This document shows positions 48,425-60,420 of a stretch of 64,000 bases of DNA, in pieces. Origin of the DNA: Tetracentron sinense (Eukaryota; Streptophyta; Magnoliopsida; Trochodendrales; Trochodendraceae); contig CM026559.1 of the NCBI GenBank assembly GCA_015143295.1, positions 24,876,826-24,940,825 of the forward strand, read 5' to 3'. The number at the start of each line of letters is the position of its first letter. Position 1 is the first letter of the stretch. The notes under the pieces are model-generated. The model did no database searches and was not told the DNA's origin. It saw only the letters and a program-made list of their open reading frames with translations. The position numbers were made by a program, and so were the translations under genes.

Positions 48425-49042
48425 AGTTCAAGGAAGATTGGTCGGGTAGAAGGCAGATCAATTATCCATCGCTGGACGAGCCATGTTGCTTTAATCCATA
48501 ACATCTGCCATTGTGTTATATACAATGCAAACCGCTAAGTTTCTGGAATTGGTCAATAATACCATTGATAAATGTCAAAGACAATTTCTTTGAGGAGGCA
48601 CGAAGGATAGGCCGCCTTATTAGGCGGAAGATCCATTTGGTTGGTTGGAAACATGTTTGTAAACAAAAAGACCAGGGGGGGTCTTGGGATAAGGCAGATG
48701 TCTAATGTTAATGTGAAAATTTTAGAGAAATTGGGTTGGAAGATTTTGAAAATTTTAGAGAAATTGGGTTGGAAGATTTTGACAGATGACGTCGCTCTTT
48801 GGGTTAAGCTACTTAAGGCTAAGTACTTGGGGAGTACTACTTTTCTTGAATGCCAAAGTTAAGACCTATTCTTTTCACATTTGGAGGAGTATTTTGAAAG
48901 GGCGGGATTTGTCGAAGAAAGGTTTGAAATGGGCCCTGGGAGATGGTAGAAGTGTATGCTTCTGGACTGACACTTGGATTGGTGACATCCCTCTATATAA
49001 TGTGGTTCCTGGTCCTATTTCGGCAGAAGAAAAGGAGAGAAT
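48425..49042 (+). mobile_element. L1 LINE fragment, post-RT region
   Basis: Translated pieces match the plant L1 segment after the reverse transcriptase: LIRRKIHLVGWKHVCKQKDQ, then LGWKIL, ILKGRDLSKKGLKWALGDGR, and CFWTDTWIGDIPLYN. Several frame changes are present. A 30-bp piece around 'agaaattgggttggaagatt' is duplicated in tandem (about 48720-48781). Confidence 0.75.
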
Positions 49043-49350
49043 TGTAACGACCCGTATTTTTATACATATTCTTGGTGATCAACCCGTAAATTAAAAAAAA
49101 AAAAAAAGTACGCAAAATTTTGATATTAAAAAACAATATTATTAACCATATAGAAATTTAGGACCCATATTTGTATATATATTTGTGGTGATCAATATAT
49201 TATGTGTAACCCTCAATTAAAATAATAATAATAAAGTATGCAAAATTTTGATATTAAAACAATATTATTAACCATATAGAAATTTAGGACCTGTATTTTT
49301 ATATATATTTGTGTTGATCAATATATTATACGCAATCCATAAATTAAAAT
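49043..49350. repeat. About 118-bp tandem repeat following TGTAACGACCC
   Basis: Two and a half units share 'gcaaaattttgatattaaa', 'attaaccatatagaaattta' and 'gatcaatatatta'. The first starts at TGTAACGACCC, an LTR-like terminus, so this may be an LTR edge. Confidence 0.6.
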
Positions 49351-49462
49351 AGTTTTAATAAAAATAGCAAATAAAGGCAATATTAAGATGAAATCTATTT
49401 TTATTTACTTATTTATTCAATAGGAAGATTAAAGACACAAAATTGTTTAAAATAAATATATA

Positions 49463-50600
49463 CTAGTAAGAACCCCGTGCGATGCATGGAAATAACAAAA
49501 GAGAAAAAAAAAGTGTGACAATGTTACAAACAGAGTAGTGATTAGCCCACCCTGCATTGGGCTACATAATCAAATATCTTCCCATTTCGTCTCCCTTGAA
49601 CTGTGGTCAAACTTGATTAAGCTTAACCAATTTAAGGTTAATCTTTTTTTTTTCTTTCTAAAATCCGAGGTTAAATGGATGAATCCTAGGGGTGAGTAAA
49701 TTTTAACCATAGTTAGTGGGTGTTAAAAAGGGGGGCGTGGACCATTGAGGACCGACATTTCGTTACATAGTGGAAATGTGCGGTAAGTTAAGCATTTTCT
49801 TTACAAAAATCCAAAGAGAAAATTATTTGGCAATAATAAATTAAGTTGTTCCATATAATATAATTTGAATAAGAGCCGGTGGTAGTTAATCGATGCACAT
49901 GTGCAAAACAATTTGAATAAGAAAAGACAATATGGACTTTTAATATATATTCCAAATTACTTAGCTTGCCATTTGGTTCTTGGATGACTGAGTTCCTATG
50001 CAATTCATAAATATATGATCCTTCATTTTGATGCATGCCTATAGAAAGACCTATGGATACAAAAGTTATTTTCATGATCACGGGAGACCTTCGGGTCCGT
50101 GATAAATGGCATACACAGCAGCCTTGTTTGTAAGTCATGCCTGCATATCAACACAAGGTATCCTTCATTTAAAGTAAAACCTACCAAGTGAACTCATAAC
50201 ATATACTAAAGTGAAATTGAAAAACTGATCAAATAGAGAATAATCTCATGAGATCTGACCTGTGCAGATGTTGCTGGTGGCCTTGTCCCTCCGGATATGT
50301 TGCTCTCTTGTTTGCATCACCATACTCAGAGCCAAGGAAAAGACACCGACACCAATAGTTCTTCCTCTTTACTCCTAGGAGGTGGCCAGGAATGCCACGT
50401 GAGGACCTCCATATCCCATTGCAACACCAAATACCGAAATCTTTATATAGTAAAAATAGTAAGTAAGCAGTACAATCACGTTTCCAAAATTAATAGCGAT
50501 TTGCATTTCTCAAAAGAAAATGAATCGGTTATAAAATTAAGAGTTCTAAGAATTAAAGAGGAATGTTTTCATAGCAAAAAAATGCCATCTTACTACTCCT
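49463..50600 (-). mobile_element. Reverse Helitron 3' end and following sequence
   Basis: A|CTAGTAAGAACCCCGTGCGATGCATGG is the mirror of a Helitron 3' hairpin and CTAG end. The element extends to the right, but its 5' end was not found, so the end given is arbitrary. A MITE of the promoter family sits at about 49620-49770. Confidence 0.4.
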
Positions 50601-50672
50601 AAATAGCTGTTGGTGTCCACGTGGATACCTTTACCATGTCTCATTTCAACTCCAAGTTGTTACCACGTGGTG
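50390..50672. promoter_or_regulatory. Three G-box motifs
   Basis: GCCACGTGAG (about 50394), TCCACGTGGA (about 50615) and ACCACGTGGT (about 50661) fall within 280 bp, the last two being perfect palindromes. They precede an open frame starting at 50610/50774 that looks like the start of a plastid-targeted protein. Confidence 0.45.
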
Positions 50673-50773
50673 CTTCCATTTATTAGTCTGGCTAACTCCC
50701 TTGGATTAGGTTTTCTATCACAGCAAACCCGTCTCAATCAAATCGTCTACCACTCTCCTCTCAGTTCCCCATC

Positions 50774-51045
50774 AATGTCTTTCCATCTCCCCAAGATTCC
50801 TCCGGCTACTGTTTCCATCTCTTCCTCTTCTCTAACACCGTTTCATCTCCCCTCTCAAGAGTCCCAAACCATTACAACTACCTACTCCTTTATTGCCCCT
50901 CTCTTTCCAAAGTCCACACACCATACCCTAAGCTCTTGCATTTGAAAGAGAGTGGGTTCTTTAGTTTGGTTTTTTTGTTATTTGAATCTCTTCCGAAAGT
51001 TGTGTCCAATTTGAATGATTTTTTTGTTCATGTGGCTGCTAAGGT
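50774..51045 (+). pseudogene. Possible remnant of a gene 5' end, unrecognised
   Basis: From the ATG at 50774 the frame gives MSFHLPKIPPATVSISSSS followed by a Ser/Thr/Pro-rich, acid-poor stretch, as in chloroplast transit peptides, and it stops at 50943. In another frame, FFSLVFLLFESLPKVVSNLN and DFFVHVAAK run to a plausible donor (AAG|GTAAGA at 51042). I do not recognise the protein, and the two pieces are not in one frame. It may be a decayed gene or an exon captured by a Helitron. Confidence 0.25.
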
Positions 51046-51719
51046 AAGAGTACTCTACTATAATTTTTTCTTATTGTGTGATGCAAATCCGTCCATTCAG
51101 TGTGGTTTGGTGTACTTGCCAGAATGATCTGTTCTGAAGTTCAAGGAAACCGATATTGCGAGTTTGGTACTGATCTCAGTGCTTTTTATGGGTTTCAATT
51201 ACCGATATTTGGGCTCAGCATCAAATCTGGTTTGCTATGCTCCTATTAATTCTTTGATTTTGTCTCAAATTGACTTCTCTATCATTTGCAATCCCTGCAT
51301 CTAGAACCAGAGGTTAAGTTCTAAATATTCACTATTTGTATTATATTAATTCATTGTTTTACTGTGTGAAATTGATGGTAAATATGAGATTTTTTATGTT
51401 AATTAATTGATTGCTCTTCTACTAGACAATTCATACCTCTATTCTTTTAATCAATTTCAGATGTATTAATCTTATTTTTACATCGTCATTCATATTAATC
51501 TAAATAAATTATATAATGTTTTGAATTTGGTCCTTACACAACACGGTCTAGCAATTTCTGGTTTTCTTAGTTGATTAATGCTAGATCAAATAGGAGGTAA
51601 CTAAATGTTAAAAAAAAAAAAAATCAAATCAACAGCTGAATAAATGATATAACTTATACAAAATTAAAATAAACAACTTTTAAAGAAGATAAAAGAGTCA
51701 ATTAAAAGTTGACTGCAGT

Positions 51720-51870
51720 GTCTCATGTCCCTTTTAACCCCTTTTTAACCATGGCTAAGCTTAAGTAAATTATTATAAAACAATCTAAAACCAAAGCTGG
51801 ATGGATGAACCATAGGGGTGAGTGAATCTTAACCATAGTTAGTGGGTGTTAAAAAACAGGGCGTTGACCA
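51720..51870 (+). repeat. MITE of the promoter/ABRE family
   Basis: Contains 'ggtgagtgaatcttaacc' and 'gtgggtgttaaaaa', with an inverted counterpart 'ttaaccatggc' on the left. Same orientation as the copy at about 49620-49770; a relative is in the FGGY promoter. Confidence 0.6.
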
Positions 51871-54800
51871 ATGAGATCAAGCGGTCAGCGGTCAACTTGG
51901 AAGTTGACAATGCGGTCCATTTCCCATTTCCCAATATAAAACACAAATGGGCTAAAGCATGCAAAGGGGCAAAGGGAGGTACAAATCAGTTGATAAGATT
52001 GTTGAGCATTAGTCTCGGACACACATCAAGCATGTCAAGAAAGCCTAAAATTTATCTCAGCCACTCAATTTATACTTGAAATGATAGGTCAGCTGGTTGT
52101 GGCTTCCTTGTGTTGGTATATTCAGTTTATCATGCCTCTTATTTTAGTATATGTGACATCTCGTGCCTCTTATGTTGTTAAGTTTTACTAAACATCCATG
52201 GGCCAAGGCACCCTGCACATCCAACACTCAACTTACTGATTCAGCATGTTTATTTCACATACATGATGTGTCAGGACCCATTAGATATATTGATTATTCT
52301 CTCTTAAGGAGACAGTGTTTGTTAAAGTCAATGCCTTGCCTTTATGTAATTAAACATAGATGTTGTTGATGAATATGGAAATGAGCAATATAGTGGAAAT
52401 AAAATGTTATTCACACAAGTTTTCCTTTTTGTTTTCATTCGAGCTAGCAACGATGTTGTGTTGCGTTATCATCCCATTATCAATGCTTTCTATATCTTTC
52501 TTTTCTAATTCACAATGCTTCTTAAAGATCATGTTTAATATTTCAGTTGGAATGATTTACTTATGTCGATAACCATGTTTAGGTTCTTTTAATAATTTGC
52601 AATGAATTTTATCAAATTTCTACCTTTAGTTCTTCTGTGGCATGATATTTTATTCAGCAGTGATATTTATATATTAGTTTCTTTTGAGGCATGACCATTT
52701 TGGCTAAATTTTAGTAGAGTTGCATCTATTTTTTGTATTGTCATCCTTTTTGGTGAATTAGCAAGCAACAACACTAGCAGTGATAGAAGTTGGTGCAATT
52801 GTGCGACAATCAGGATAAAATATATTTGCTGCTGCACATGCCTCATTTCTGGTGTCAGATTCCTGTGCTGTCAGGAGAGGAGGATACTAATCATCTAATA
52901 GAGAGTGCATTATCTTACAAAGTAGAGGGTGAGTTGTTGCTATTGCAATGGATATCTGTTGCCCCCATTGCATTTCCCCATTTTTCTTCATGTACTATTT
53001 CCCATATTCTAGGACCATATAAGCATGTTACAAGAAATGCGTCAAACCTGAAGCAAGACACAACCTGGCAATTTTCTTATTGAGATTGTTTGCAAAAGAT
53101 ACAAAAATGAAAAGAAATAAAGTCTACCCTAAGTTTCACCTACAGGCAAATGTTTGCATTTTCGGTGGACTAAATAATCGTTTCCAATTCATTCCATTGG
53201 GGAATCCATTTATGATTTTTATTTTCATTAATACAAATTGTTTTCCCCCATCCTTCATCTTATAAGTCTTTACATTAATACAAGTTACTATTTTCTAATA
53301 AATTGTATAATTTTTTGTTTTCTATTAGCATTTATCTTGCATAAAAGGTCCTCATCTTCTCATCTTGAATTTATATGTCAAGCAACCAAATATCCTCAAC
53401 TTGGGAGCTTTGTCATCATCCTGGGTTTTATTAGCTTAACATGCAAGCACTTATTCTTAACATTCTCGTCAACAACAACATATAAAGTAGGAGCATATAG
53501 CAATTTCTATATAGATGTTTTGGAAAGTAGAATCTAAAAGGGGATCTTCTCTTCTGGTAAATTTTAAGACCTATATGCATTTGTATTACTTCTATGCGTG
53601 TTTTCTACATGGATGTGTTAACATATAAGTATTTGAACTGGAAATACATACCTCATTTTTTAGCTGTGTGATTTTATATCATGTTGTCTATTTTGCAGTA
53701 TTAAAAAGATGTCAAGTCCCCAATGGGTAGATGCAACACTTGCATAAATTGTGAGGGTGACCGCTGTGTCCAGTTTTCTTAAGCCACCTACGAAGGTACA
53801 ATATAATTAATTCTAAATGACATTTTAGCGTATTATAATTGTTATTATTTTGAAAGAAAATGCAGTTATTTGTGTATTATGTTCTTATTGACTGAATTAG
53901 AAGCATAGTTTTAAAAATATTTTGATTGGTTGGTGTTAGATGAAATATGGTATATCCCCCTATATGTCTCCCCATTGTTGATCCTCGGGAGAACCAACAA
54001 TGGGAAGTGTCCTACTCTTTTTTCCTCTCTCTTACTCCTATTCTATACTATTTCTTTCTCTTGGCCTGTAATTTACAATGATCTACCTTGAACTTATAGA
54101 TCTGTTTATGTTGTTTAAATTAAAACTTATATGTTTGTGTTTATTTTCAGGTTTACGACAGTGATGAAGGGTGGGCTTTCATCAAAGATACTTCACTGCT
54201 TTCTTCTCTCATATTGATTTGGAAAGTGTGAGTTTCCTTTAGTTTATTTTTGCTTTTGGTAGAGGGTTCAGGTAATGTTCAGATAAGTCCTTTATCCTTT
54301 CTTATTTTAGAGGTTCGTCGGTTTCATCAAAGAATTTTGTGATCATAAACAAAATGAAAAGCAAAAGGTTGTCTGTTATGGATTAGTATCAAAATGCAAC
54401 TACTCAGAGTTACATGCTGTTTGGTATTGTTTATTGTTTCCCACAGCCTTAGTGTAAATTTTCATTCTCTCTCTTGATGTGTAATGGATCTTTTGTGTTT
54501 CCAATTATTTCATGTATTGATGTTTTAGTTATCTTAGTGACGAAAATGGGAATTCTGATGTAATCTTCCAAACAAGGTTTGACCTTTGCTTTTATGGTTT
54601 TTATGAGAGCAAAGGAGCTCTCCTATTTTCATGTTTTGATATATGTCTATTTGAGAATTGAATTTTTGAAAATGTGTATATGTTTGTTGGAACTCAAATT
54701 TGGTATTCGACTGTGAACTTTCTGCAATAATTAAACATTTTCCAATTTTCTTGGCTCTTAGTCTTTTACTTCACAAAAAATTCAAAATATCTCCTGTAAT

Positions 54801-55626
54801 GTATTTCAAGGTTTCTTCCCTGCTATTGAAAAAGGTTTACAAAGTGGGGGGTTATGCCCTTAAAAGAACATTTCACTTTGCTAAGCTTTGAACCTGGGTG
54901 CACAGCACCACCCATAAAGTCTTAGTTGGTTGATGCAACGGTGACAATCGGGTATTTTCTAATAACATGCAATCCTTTACTCAAAATGTATTACTGACTT
55001 TTCACGTTTACATTTAAAAGAAAAATGAAGTAATAGAGTGAGTCTCCAAAAAAAAGTAAGAGTAATTAACTTAAAATACTAAAACAGAACAAGCTTGGAC
55101 GTTCCAAGACAAGACCAGGAGCGACATGATCCCAGATTATAGGCCATTGTTGCTGCTGAAGGAGGAATCCTCGAAGCTGATTACCTTGAATTCTCATACA
55201 AGGCTGATAAAATCACATTTTGTTGTATCTTTTAGTACAAGTTCTCTTCCTGAACCATTGTACATGGCTCAAGATATTTCTTTTTCTGGGTATTATAATG
55301 CCTATGAGTTCTTCTCCTATTATTGATGTAGTTCATCTTTAATGCAATACAATTATCTCTTTACCAAAACAAAAAAATCTTTGTTTTTCTCTAATCAAAT
55401 TGGCAGTTTTGCTTGTGAGACACCTTTCCATGCTTACCTGTGAAACAGACCATTATGCATTCACACTTTCTCGCTGTAAGTATCAGATTTTCATCTAGCA
55501 ATCCACAACCATCTAGACTAGATTAAGTGCATTGGATGGTGATAAACCTTCTAGACTAGATTAAATGCTTATTTGTATATCATCTCATTTTTAAAATTTC
55601 ATCTCCCGTGACGGGGCATTTGCTAG
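51871..55626 (+). mobile_element. Non-coding stretch ending in a Helitron 3' terminus
   Basis: The right end reads CCCGTGACGGGG then CATTTGCTAG and T, a Helitron 3' hairpin and CTAG end. Several short open stretches before it are bounded by splice-like signals, for example TTTTCAG|GTTTACGAC near 54150 giving VYDSDEGWAFIKDTS. They could be captured exons, but no protein family is recognised. The left limit is not determined. Confidence 0.35.
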
Positions 55627-56312
55627 TAATAAATATTTTCAAAACAGAAAATTGATCATTGAAGAATTTAAAACGGATTGCATTATAACTCCTCATTTAA
55701 CTCCCTAGAGGTAGAGAAACCTAACCCTTTAAAGTTGCCACGTGTACATAAACAATCTCGATATGTTGAATATATCAACAACTGTAGCAGCCCCATTTGC
55801 GTGAACAACCCCATTTCCATTACCATTGAGTTAGGGGGAGTCTCCCTGTTTCATGTTTCCTTTGTGCAGGCAACACTCCTTAACCTTGGCATGCATCCTC
55901 CCAGTCCCACCACCACCTTCCCCTACTCTCATGCTTATCACGGCTAAGCAGCCCATTTGAATGGGCTAAGAACTTCATCTGACTACCACATATGAGCCAA
56001 TGAAACGCTTGGTTCCTTCATATTCTAATAATTAAACGTTTGAATAGATTAAAAGACGTTTAATAAGAGAAATATAAGAAGTTAATTAATATGAGAGAAA
56101 AATGCTTGAATGTGAAACTAATAAAGAGGATGTGAATGACCCTCATTAATTATTTTTACTAAGAAGTTGAGGGGTGTAATGAGAGAGATGTAAAAAGAGT
56201 GGGTCCCACTTATTAATTTTAGTTGGATGATGTGGATTCACAAATGAAAAGGAGTTGTATGTGACATCAAAAGAAACACATACGTGGCATCCATAGAAAC
56301 TTTCAAACTGTG
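55627..56312. other. No recognised feature
   Basis: AT-rich sequence with short open frames only. Confidence 0.4.
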
Positions 56313-58270
56313 TTTTACTAGCAAAACCCCCGTGCGATGCACAGGCTTAGAAAAAACATTTAAAATAATTTAGATTTATATTAAGCCAAGCATAACTTAT
56401 CATATTATTTATATTTATTATTAAAACTTTAATTTGACTACATAGTTAAATGCGTGGTGGGAGATCCCGTGGGTCCGACTTATATTAGTGGTTTTAAACC
56501 CAAAAAGTTTTTGATGTTGGTGGACCGATCCATTTGATGGGTCTATGATTTTTTTATTGACGGACCAATTTTAGTGGTTGTAAGGTCCATTTTAACTTTG
56601 ACTTCAGATTTGCGGGATTTTTTCTTCGTGCCTAAAACCTGGGCCATCAAAGGCCCATTTGGACTTGATCTTGGATTTTGACTTTCTACTTCGTCCTCAA
56701 ATCCAGGACGCGGAAGAGGCCGATTGCATGGGCAAGCAAGCGCTCTTACACCTAACCACCTTTCCTCCTTGCTTCACCTCCAATGCTGATTGGCAACACA
56801 AGATAAAGTCAACCTCGCACCCGGTGATGCCACATTCAACACCACCGCCACCGCCATCGCCATCGACACATCAAAACTGGCAGGTTGAAGGCAATTACCA
56901 AACTGACATTCTAGTAATGTAGGGCTGATTTCAAAGTCCCAAGCGTCATCTCGACCACTGTTGATGGTGGCACTCGGGCACTACCCATGCAGTGTGTAGT
57001 AGGCCAACGCAATCTCCAGTCTCACATAAGCCCTTTCCATTTTCACTGAAGTAACAGCCTTGCCTAATGCCTACCCCACATCCTCCTTGACCTCATCGTA
57101 GGTGCATCAATGACTACTTTCCCATTGCAGTTGAGATGGAAGCCACCGTCTATTGGAGATGGATGGCCTGTATAACCAAGTATCCGAAGGGCCTGCACAA
57201 AACTGATTGCAACTTATGACATAGGGGGGGGTTCATGGACACGAAACATCCCAACGACAAACCTGATTTCAACTTGTAGTACTATAAATTAACTCATTTC
57301 TTAAATAGTGATACAGGTTTTTAGGAGAATCTCCATTCTTGAATAGTGATTTGCTAGTAAGAAAAGTAAAGAATCAAAGCCAAACAACTAACCAGCGTTG
57401 CTGCCTAACCGTGTGACTTGTACTCAACAAACAAATAAAAACAAAAAATTATAATAATTTTTATTATTGATGAACATAAAAAAATAAAGGGAAGAAACTT
57501 ATTTCTTCAATAGTGCTACGTGTTTTCAGGAGAAATTGATCTTTTCCTTCTTCGATTCATGTTCTAACGTCTCTGTCGATGGACTCAAGTATGCTCGCAC
57601 TGCTCATATTTTTTCATCTCTTAACAACCAGAGTTCTAAATGGGCATCACATCTGGCTTCTTAATCTCCTCATTTGGCACCGTAATCGTAAGCACCCAAC
57701 CATCCATTGCCACTGCCTCCACCTAGCTAATTCGCTAAACCACCAAAGAATAATAGTGCAATCGCTGCCATTAACTCCGCTGAATCGCCTTCACCACAAT
57801 AGCTATGTCCTCAGACCAGTCCGCTTCTAACATATAATGCTGATAAGACACCGACGACTTGCTATACCAACGACATGGTATACTGGACCATAATTGATAT
57901 TCAATTCAAATAGTGAAGGAAAGAGAGGAAATAAAGGGAAGGAGGCATGAGAGAGGATTGAGATGAATGGGGCTTTTAAAGAGCCAACAAGGGGAGTGTT
58001 GAGGCATGGAAATTGGATGAATTTTGAGGCATGGAGAAATGAAGCGTTGTAAACGATTGGGAATGAGGAGAGATAAAGATAAGAACATAATTCATTAAAA
58101 AATTAAAAGTCCTTACGAAGAGTCACATTGGCAACCGTTTTGCGATGCAACGTCCCCATTGTTGATGATGGTTATTGAAAAGCTTGATTTGTGAAATTTT
58201 GAATTTAAGAACGTTGTTCATAATTCAATAAAATAATGACACGTGGCTCAATGGACGTTCTAACATATTA
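56313..58270 (-). mobile_element. Probable reverse Helitron
   Basis: A|CTAGCAAAACCCCCGTGCGATGCACAGG at the left is a mirrored Helitron 3' end. The interior on the - strand has GC-richer patches (for example a short MAMAVAVVLNVASPGARLTL frame near 56855-56790) that differ from the AT-rich surroundings and may be captured coding DNA. The right end is uncertain. Confidence 0.4.
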
Positions 58271-58454
58271 CACATACTAAAATCCTTTTTGAGATTTGGT
58301 TAACAGAATTCCATGTTTATCTGATAATGATGATTTTTGGTCATTAATGATCAATGATTTTAAGCTCTTATGCTTTTAGTTCATAAAAAAGATTTTGCTC
58401 ATTAATGACAATTTTATCCTTATGTCACTAATGAAAGTTGAAACTATTGCGCCT

Positions 58455-58700
58455 TTAACGCTATTGACACAGATTCGGGTCCTAACGCCTTTGGATATTG
58501 TTTCAGGCTCTAACGCCTTCGAATATTATTTCAAGCTCTAACGACTTCGGATATCATTTCAGGCTCTAACGCCTTTGGATACTATTTCGAGCTCTAACGC
58601 CTTTGGATGCTGTTTCAGGCTTTAATGCCTTTGATGTTGATTCAGGCTTCAACGCCTTCGGATATTCTATATGGCTTCAGTGCCTCTTTCTGGCTTTCAA
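58455..58700. repeat. About 32-bp minisatellite
   Basis: About eight copies of a unit built on 'ggctctaacgcctttggata' follow one another with some divergence. Confidence 0.8.
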
Positions 58701-58954
58701 CGCCTTTCTCATGATGATGGGCGTGGTATGGATTAGTACCCTCCTTGTATATACCTTTCTGATGACTTCTGCCAAAAAGAAGATTTGTTTTGTCAGGGGT
58801 GAACGGTATGGATTGGTACCTCCCCGTGGGAATGAGTGTGGCTGTTTCCCTTCATTACCTATTCCAGTGAAGCATGGATTACTTCCTGGGCTGACAGTCA
58901 GGGAGAAAGCATTGAGGATGAATTTTTCCTCAGTTTCTCTTAAGGCCTGACGGG

Positions 58955-59105
58955 AAGGGTGTCTTCGTCCAACACCTACGATTTCCCTATTGGACTTGAG
59001 ATAAGAGATGAGTGTCCTCGTCCAACACCTACGATTTCCCTATTGGACTTGAGATAAGGGATGAGTGTCTTCGTCCAGCACCTACGCTTTCCCTATTGGA
59101 CTTGA
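58955..59105. repeat. About 58-bp repeat, three copies
   Basis: The phrase 'cctacgatttccctattgga' with 'cttgagata' and 'gagtgt' recurs three times nearly exactly. Confidence 0.85.
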
Positions 59106-59379
59106 GATGATTATTATCATTATTATTATTATTATTGCTATCATGATTATTACTTTAGAGGAGTGTTGCTGTCTGAATACTAGTATATTACCTCAGTAGG
59201 ACAGTACACCATGAAAGCGTATGACCCGCTTTCACGATGTAGTTACCAATTGCTTTTGGGGGAGGATGATGAGTTGTGGTTTGAAGGGCTTAGATAGAAT
59301 TTGTTAAAAGATGGATATTGTGAATACCGCTTTTAACCTTTGAAGAATATATCTAAAAAGCTTTGGTCATAAAAGCTTA

Positions 59380-59743
59380 AAGGAGGTATAGTGACAAAAC
59401 GCCTTTATCTTGATGGAATCCAATATTTTCTCTCTAAAAGTCGGTTACAAAAACGGTTATGACAGCTGTACAAGTTAGTTACGATTTTTGTTAATCACCT
59501 ATAAATAGAGGTGACCTCTCCTTGTTGAAGGGGAGAGATTTTTTCTAATTCCGAGAAGATTTTCCAAAAAAAATCAGATTTTCAATATGAATTTACAGAG
59601 AGAGAAAGTAAAAGATTCATCAAGGAAAAGCATTCTGTCACCACTGTTCTTTATTGTTCTTTCTTCTCTCCCTTTGAATCATTTCCTTCTTTTTTCCCCT
59701 TTTCTTTCTTGTGGTCTCTGAATCATTTCTCCCAAAAATAACT
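59380..59743 (+). other. LTR-like promoter and leader region
   Basis: CTATAAATAGAGG near 59501 is a strong TATA context, followed by a leader-like, pyrimidine-rich stretch. With the minisatellites just upstream it looks like part of another LTR, but its ends are not clear. Confidence 0.4.
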
Positions 59744-60189
59744 TGTCAGCACCCTAATTTTACACCCCCTTAACCGTGGTTAATTAATTTAGCTATGGTC
59801 CAAACTCTAGATCAACCCTAGTTCCAAACCCTAGGTAAACCTTTAACCATAGTACTAAACCCTAGTTAAGACCCTAGTTAACCCTAAGCTTAACCCTAGG
59901 TAGTCCTAAACCCAAACCCTAGGTAGCCCTAGCCTAACCTTAGTAAGCCCTAGGTATACCCAAGGCCCAAGCCCATTTGACCAAACTTATACCTAGACAA
60001 CTCAATCAAACCCAATTACCTAATTTTATTACCCAACCCAAGTAGTCAAGCCCAAATACCCAATCACCCAATTGTCTAAGCCAAAGCCTATTTCCATAGC
60101 CCAAGCCCAAATGTCATAGTCAAAGTCCAATAATCATAACCCATGACCCATCTACTAATAACCCATGATCCATAAGACCTAATCCACAT

Positions 60190-60420
60190 ATCCATATCCA
60201 CCTACCCTATATCCTACAACCCATACCCATATAACCCATAGTTCACTCAACCCACCAACTCTCTTACACCTCTCTTACATCAACCCATACCTATATAACT
60301 CATAGTTCACTCAACCCACCTACTCTCTTACACCTCTCTTACACCCTATATCCTACAACCCATACCCATATAACCTATAGTTCACTCAACCCACCAACTC
60401 TCTTACACTCTCTTACACTC
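60190..60420. repeat. About 65-bp tandem repeat inside the LTR
   Basis: 'catagttcactcaacccacc' with 'actctcttacac' recurs three times with small differences. Confidence 0.8.

Noticed and set aside
51053-51075. Helitron 5' end TCTACTATAATTTTTTC
   Set aside because: Similar to a TC-start, but it follows exon-like sequence, has no A at the junction (it is preceded by C) and no partner end.
58455-58700. CRISPR-like or protein repeat (frame SGFNAFG)
   Set aside because: Head-to-tail copies without spacers. The frame runs on into unrelated sequence and is not maintained across units.
59810-59960. Telomere-like AACCCTA words
   Set aside because: They are irregular, mixed with ccctaggt, and confined to the Tat/Ogre LTR.
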